NCBI GenBank assembly: GCA_949948825.1
Contig: CATLIJ010000027.1
Location: 1 to 16,324 of the forward strand
Source: an uncultured Clostridiaceae bacterium
GTDB lineage: Bacteria; Bacillota; Clostridia; Lachnospirales; Lachnospiraceae
Direction of reading: 5' to 3'
DNA: 16,324 bases
The position numbers and the translations under genes were made by a program. Under the pieces are notes generated by a model. It was given only the letters and a program-made list of their open reading frames with translations, searched no databases and was not told the DNA's origin. Below are positions 15,279-16,324 of this stretch, piece by piece. Numbering within the stretch: position 1 is the stretch's first letter; every line of letters begins with the position of its first letter.

Positions 15279-15279
15279 A

Positions 15280-15305
15280 GGCTGTCTCACAAGATGCAGG
15301 CAGCC
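15280..15305 (+). other. Stem-loop after the 20-bp repeats
   Basis: GGCTGTCT (15280-15287) can pair with AGGCAGCC (15298-15305), including one G-T pair, around a 10-base loop. No T-run follows. It could protect the 3' end of the binding-protein message or lower permease expression, a common need in such operons. The remaining bases to 15414 show only the ribosome site of the permease. Confidence 0.3.
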
Positions 15306-15414
15306 GGAGGAAAACGGTCTGTTCAGATGGAGAATGCCGTGAGAAAAGAAGAAGGCGGATGAAAAGCTGGCTGGCAGGGCAATGAGAAGCCTTCGGAGCA
15401 AGGAGGAATGTGGG

Positions 15415-16324
15415 ATGAATCAGGGAAAAGTCCAAAAAAACGAGGGAATGGGTACCCAGGCAATGTTTCATTTGATGATGTTGCCGGGAATGGTGTTTGT
15501 GGCAGTGTTTTGTTTTGTGCCTATGGCAGGAATTATCATGGCATTTCAGGATTATGTGCCGGCAAAAGGAATTTTAAGGTCCAAGTTTGTGGGGCTGGAA
15601 CATTTTCTGTATATGTTTGAGCTGCCGGATATTGGACAGATTTTTGCCAATACGCTTATCATAGCAGTGGGAAAGATTCTGCTGGGAACCTTTATGGCCA
15701 TTGTGTTTGCCATTTTGTTAAATGAAATCCGGGTGAAGCTTTTAAAGAAGACCATTCAGACCATTGTGTATCTGCCCCACTTTCTGTCCTGGGTTGTGCT
15801 GGCAGCAGTGGTGGTGAATATGGTAAACCTGGACGGACCGGTGAATCAGCTTCTGGCGGCTCTTGGACTGGAAAAAATCAATTTCCTGGGGAGCAATACC
15901 TGGTTTCGGCCTATGATTATTGCAACCGATGTGTGGAAGGAATTTGGATACAATTCCATTGTATATCTGGCGGCGATTACAGCCATTGACCCAGGTCTCC
16001 ATGAGGCGGCGGCCATGGACGGTGCTACCTGGTGGAAACGGGTGTGGCACATTACTTTGCCAGGAATGCTGCCCATTATTCTTCTCATGGCAGCTATGAG
16101 CCTGACCAGCATTTTAAGCGCAGGCTTTGATCAGATTTACAACTTGTATTCGCCTATGGTTTACAAGACCGGGGATGTGCTGGATACTTATGTGTACCGC
16201 ATGGGTCTGATCAGCCGGCAGTACAGCTTTTCCACAGCAGTAGGACTGCTGCGCTCAGTGGTGGGGCTGATTTTGATGGTGACAGCCAATGAACTGTCCA
16301 AACGCTTTACAGAGCGGAAGATCT
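15415..16324 (+). CDS. ABC transporter permease (LplB type), runs off the right edge
   Basis: The frame is open from ATG 15415 to the end of the window, giving 303 residues, so probably only a few C-terminal residues are missing. It is an inner-membrane permease of a CUT1-type carbohydrate importer with about six hydrophobic helices: the first is in MFHLMMLPGMVFVAVFCFVP. It has the cytoplasmic EAA loop EAAAMDGATWWKRVWHITLP, which docks with the ATPase. The segments FVGLEHFLYMF, LPHFLSWVV and DQIYNLYSPMVY are typical of LplB proteins. AAGGAGG (15400-15406) supports this start; an in-frame ATG at 15382 lacks one. The operon presumably continues with a second permease (LplC/YtcP type). The ATPase is often shared and encoded elsewhere. 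Confidence 0.9.
   Translation, partial: MNQGKVQKNEGMGTQAMFHLMMLPGMVFVAVFCFVPMAGIIMAFQDYVPAKGILRSKFVGLEHFLYMFELPDIGQIFANTLIIAVGKILLGTFMAIVFAILLNEIRVKLLKKTIQTIVYLPHFLSWVVLAAVVVNMVNLDGPVNQLLAALGLEKINFLGSNTWFRPMIIATDVWKEFGYNSIVYLAAITAIDPGLHEAAAMDGATWWKRVWHITLPGMLPIILLMAAMSLTSILSAGFDQIYNLYSPMVYKTGDVLDTYVYRMGLISRQYSFSTAVGLLRSVVGLILMVTANELSKRFTERKI

Noticed and set aside
15064..15471. A 135-residue leftward frame
   Set aside because: It is antisense to the end of the binding-protein gene and the repeat spacer, and its leucine/serine/proline-rich sequence mirrors the purine-rich repeats.

Overview
This window looks like chromosome from a gut-type Firmicute of the family Lachnospiraceae (Clostridium clostridioforme/Hungatella/Blautia-like). 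That is inference: G+C looks intermediate, Shine-Dalgarno sites are strong AGGAGG types, and the gene set is typical (PTS IIBCA, YesMN-type two-component pair, LplABC-type sugar ABC transporter, AAA-ATPase_like/PDDEXK_9 protein). No species can be named from the sequence alone. No rRNA, tRNA, CRISPR array or complete mobile element was recognised.

Layout. (1) Positions 1-464 hold the end of one reading frame and, in the same frame after a stop codon, a small protein with a resolvase-like helix-turn-helix; this looks like mobile-element debris. (2) Positions 479-5252 are a leftward sucrose operon: promoter, operator, GH32 sucrose-6-phosphate hydrolase, a 38-bp tandem-repeat array, a PTS EIIBCA permease that probably starts at GTG, a PhnP-like metallo-beta-lactamase hydrolase, and a large terminator. 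(3) A divergent LacI-family regulator (5341-6366) faces it; a CCGG-centred palindromic operator lies just downstream of the predicted sucrose start site. (4) Rightward from about 6505 come a GH13_31 alpha-glucosidase with alpha-1,6-type signatures, an AraC-type response regulator and a LytS/YesM-type histidine kinase, closely spaced. (5) A lower-G+C-looking gene for an AAA-ATPase/PD-(D/E)XK nuclease-like protein (11587-13296) follows and ends at a strong terminator. (6) A new promoter then drives an ABC oligosaccharide uptake operon: a lipoprotein binding protein, a 20-bp tandem-repeat spacer, and a permease that runs off the right edge.

How the genes work together. The sucrose module imports sucrose as sucrose-6-phosphate through the PTS and cleaves it to glucose-6-phosphate and fructose, probably under control of the divergent LacI protein. 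The second module probably senses an extracellular carbohydrate (histidine kinase to response regulator), imports it through the ABC transporter, and cleaves alpha-1,6-linked gluco-oligosaccharides inside the cell. The substrate link between kinase, transporter and glucosidase is inferred from gene order only. The least explained parts are the two intergenic tandem-repeat arrays, the hydrolase in the sucrose operon, and the AAA/PD-(D/E)XK protein. I see no convincing wholly new multi-gene system.
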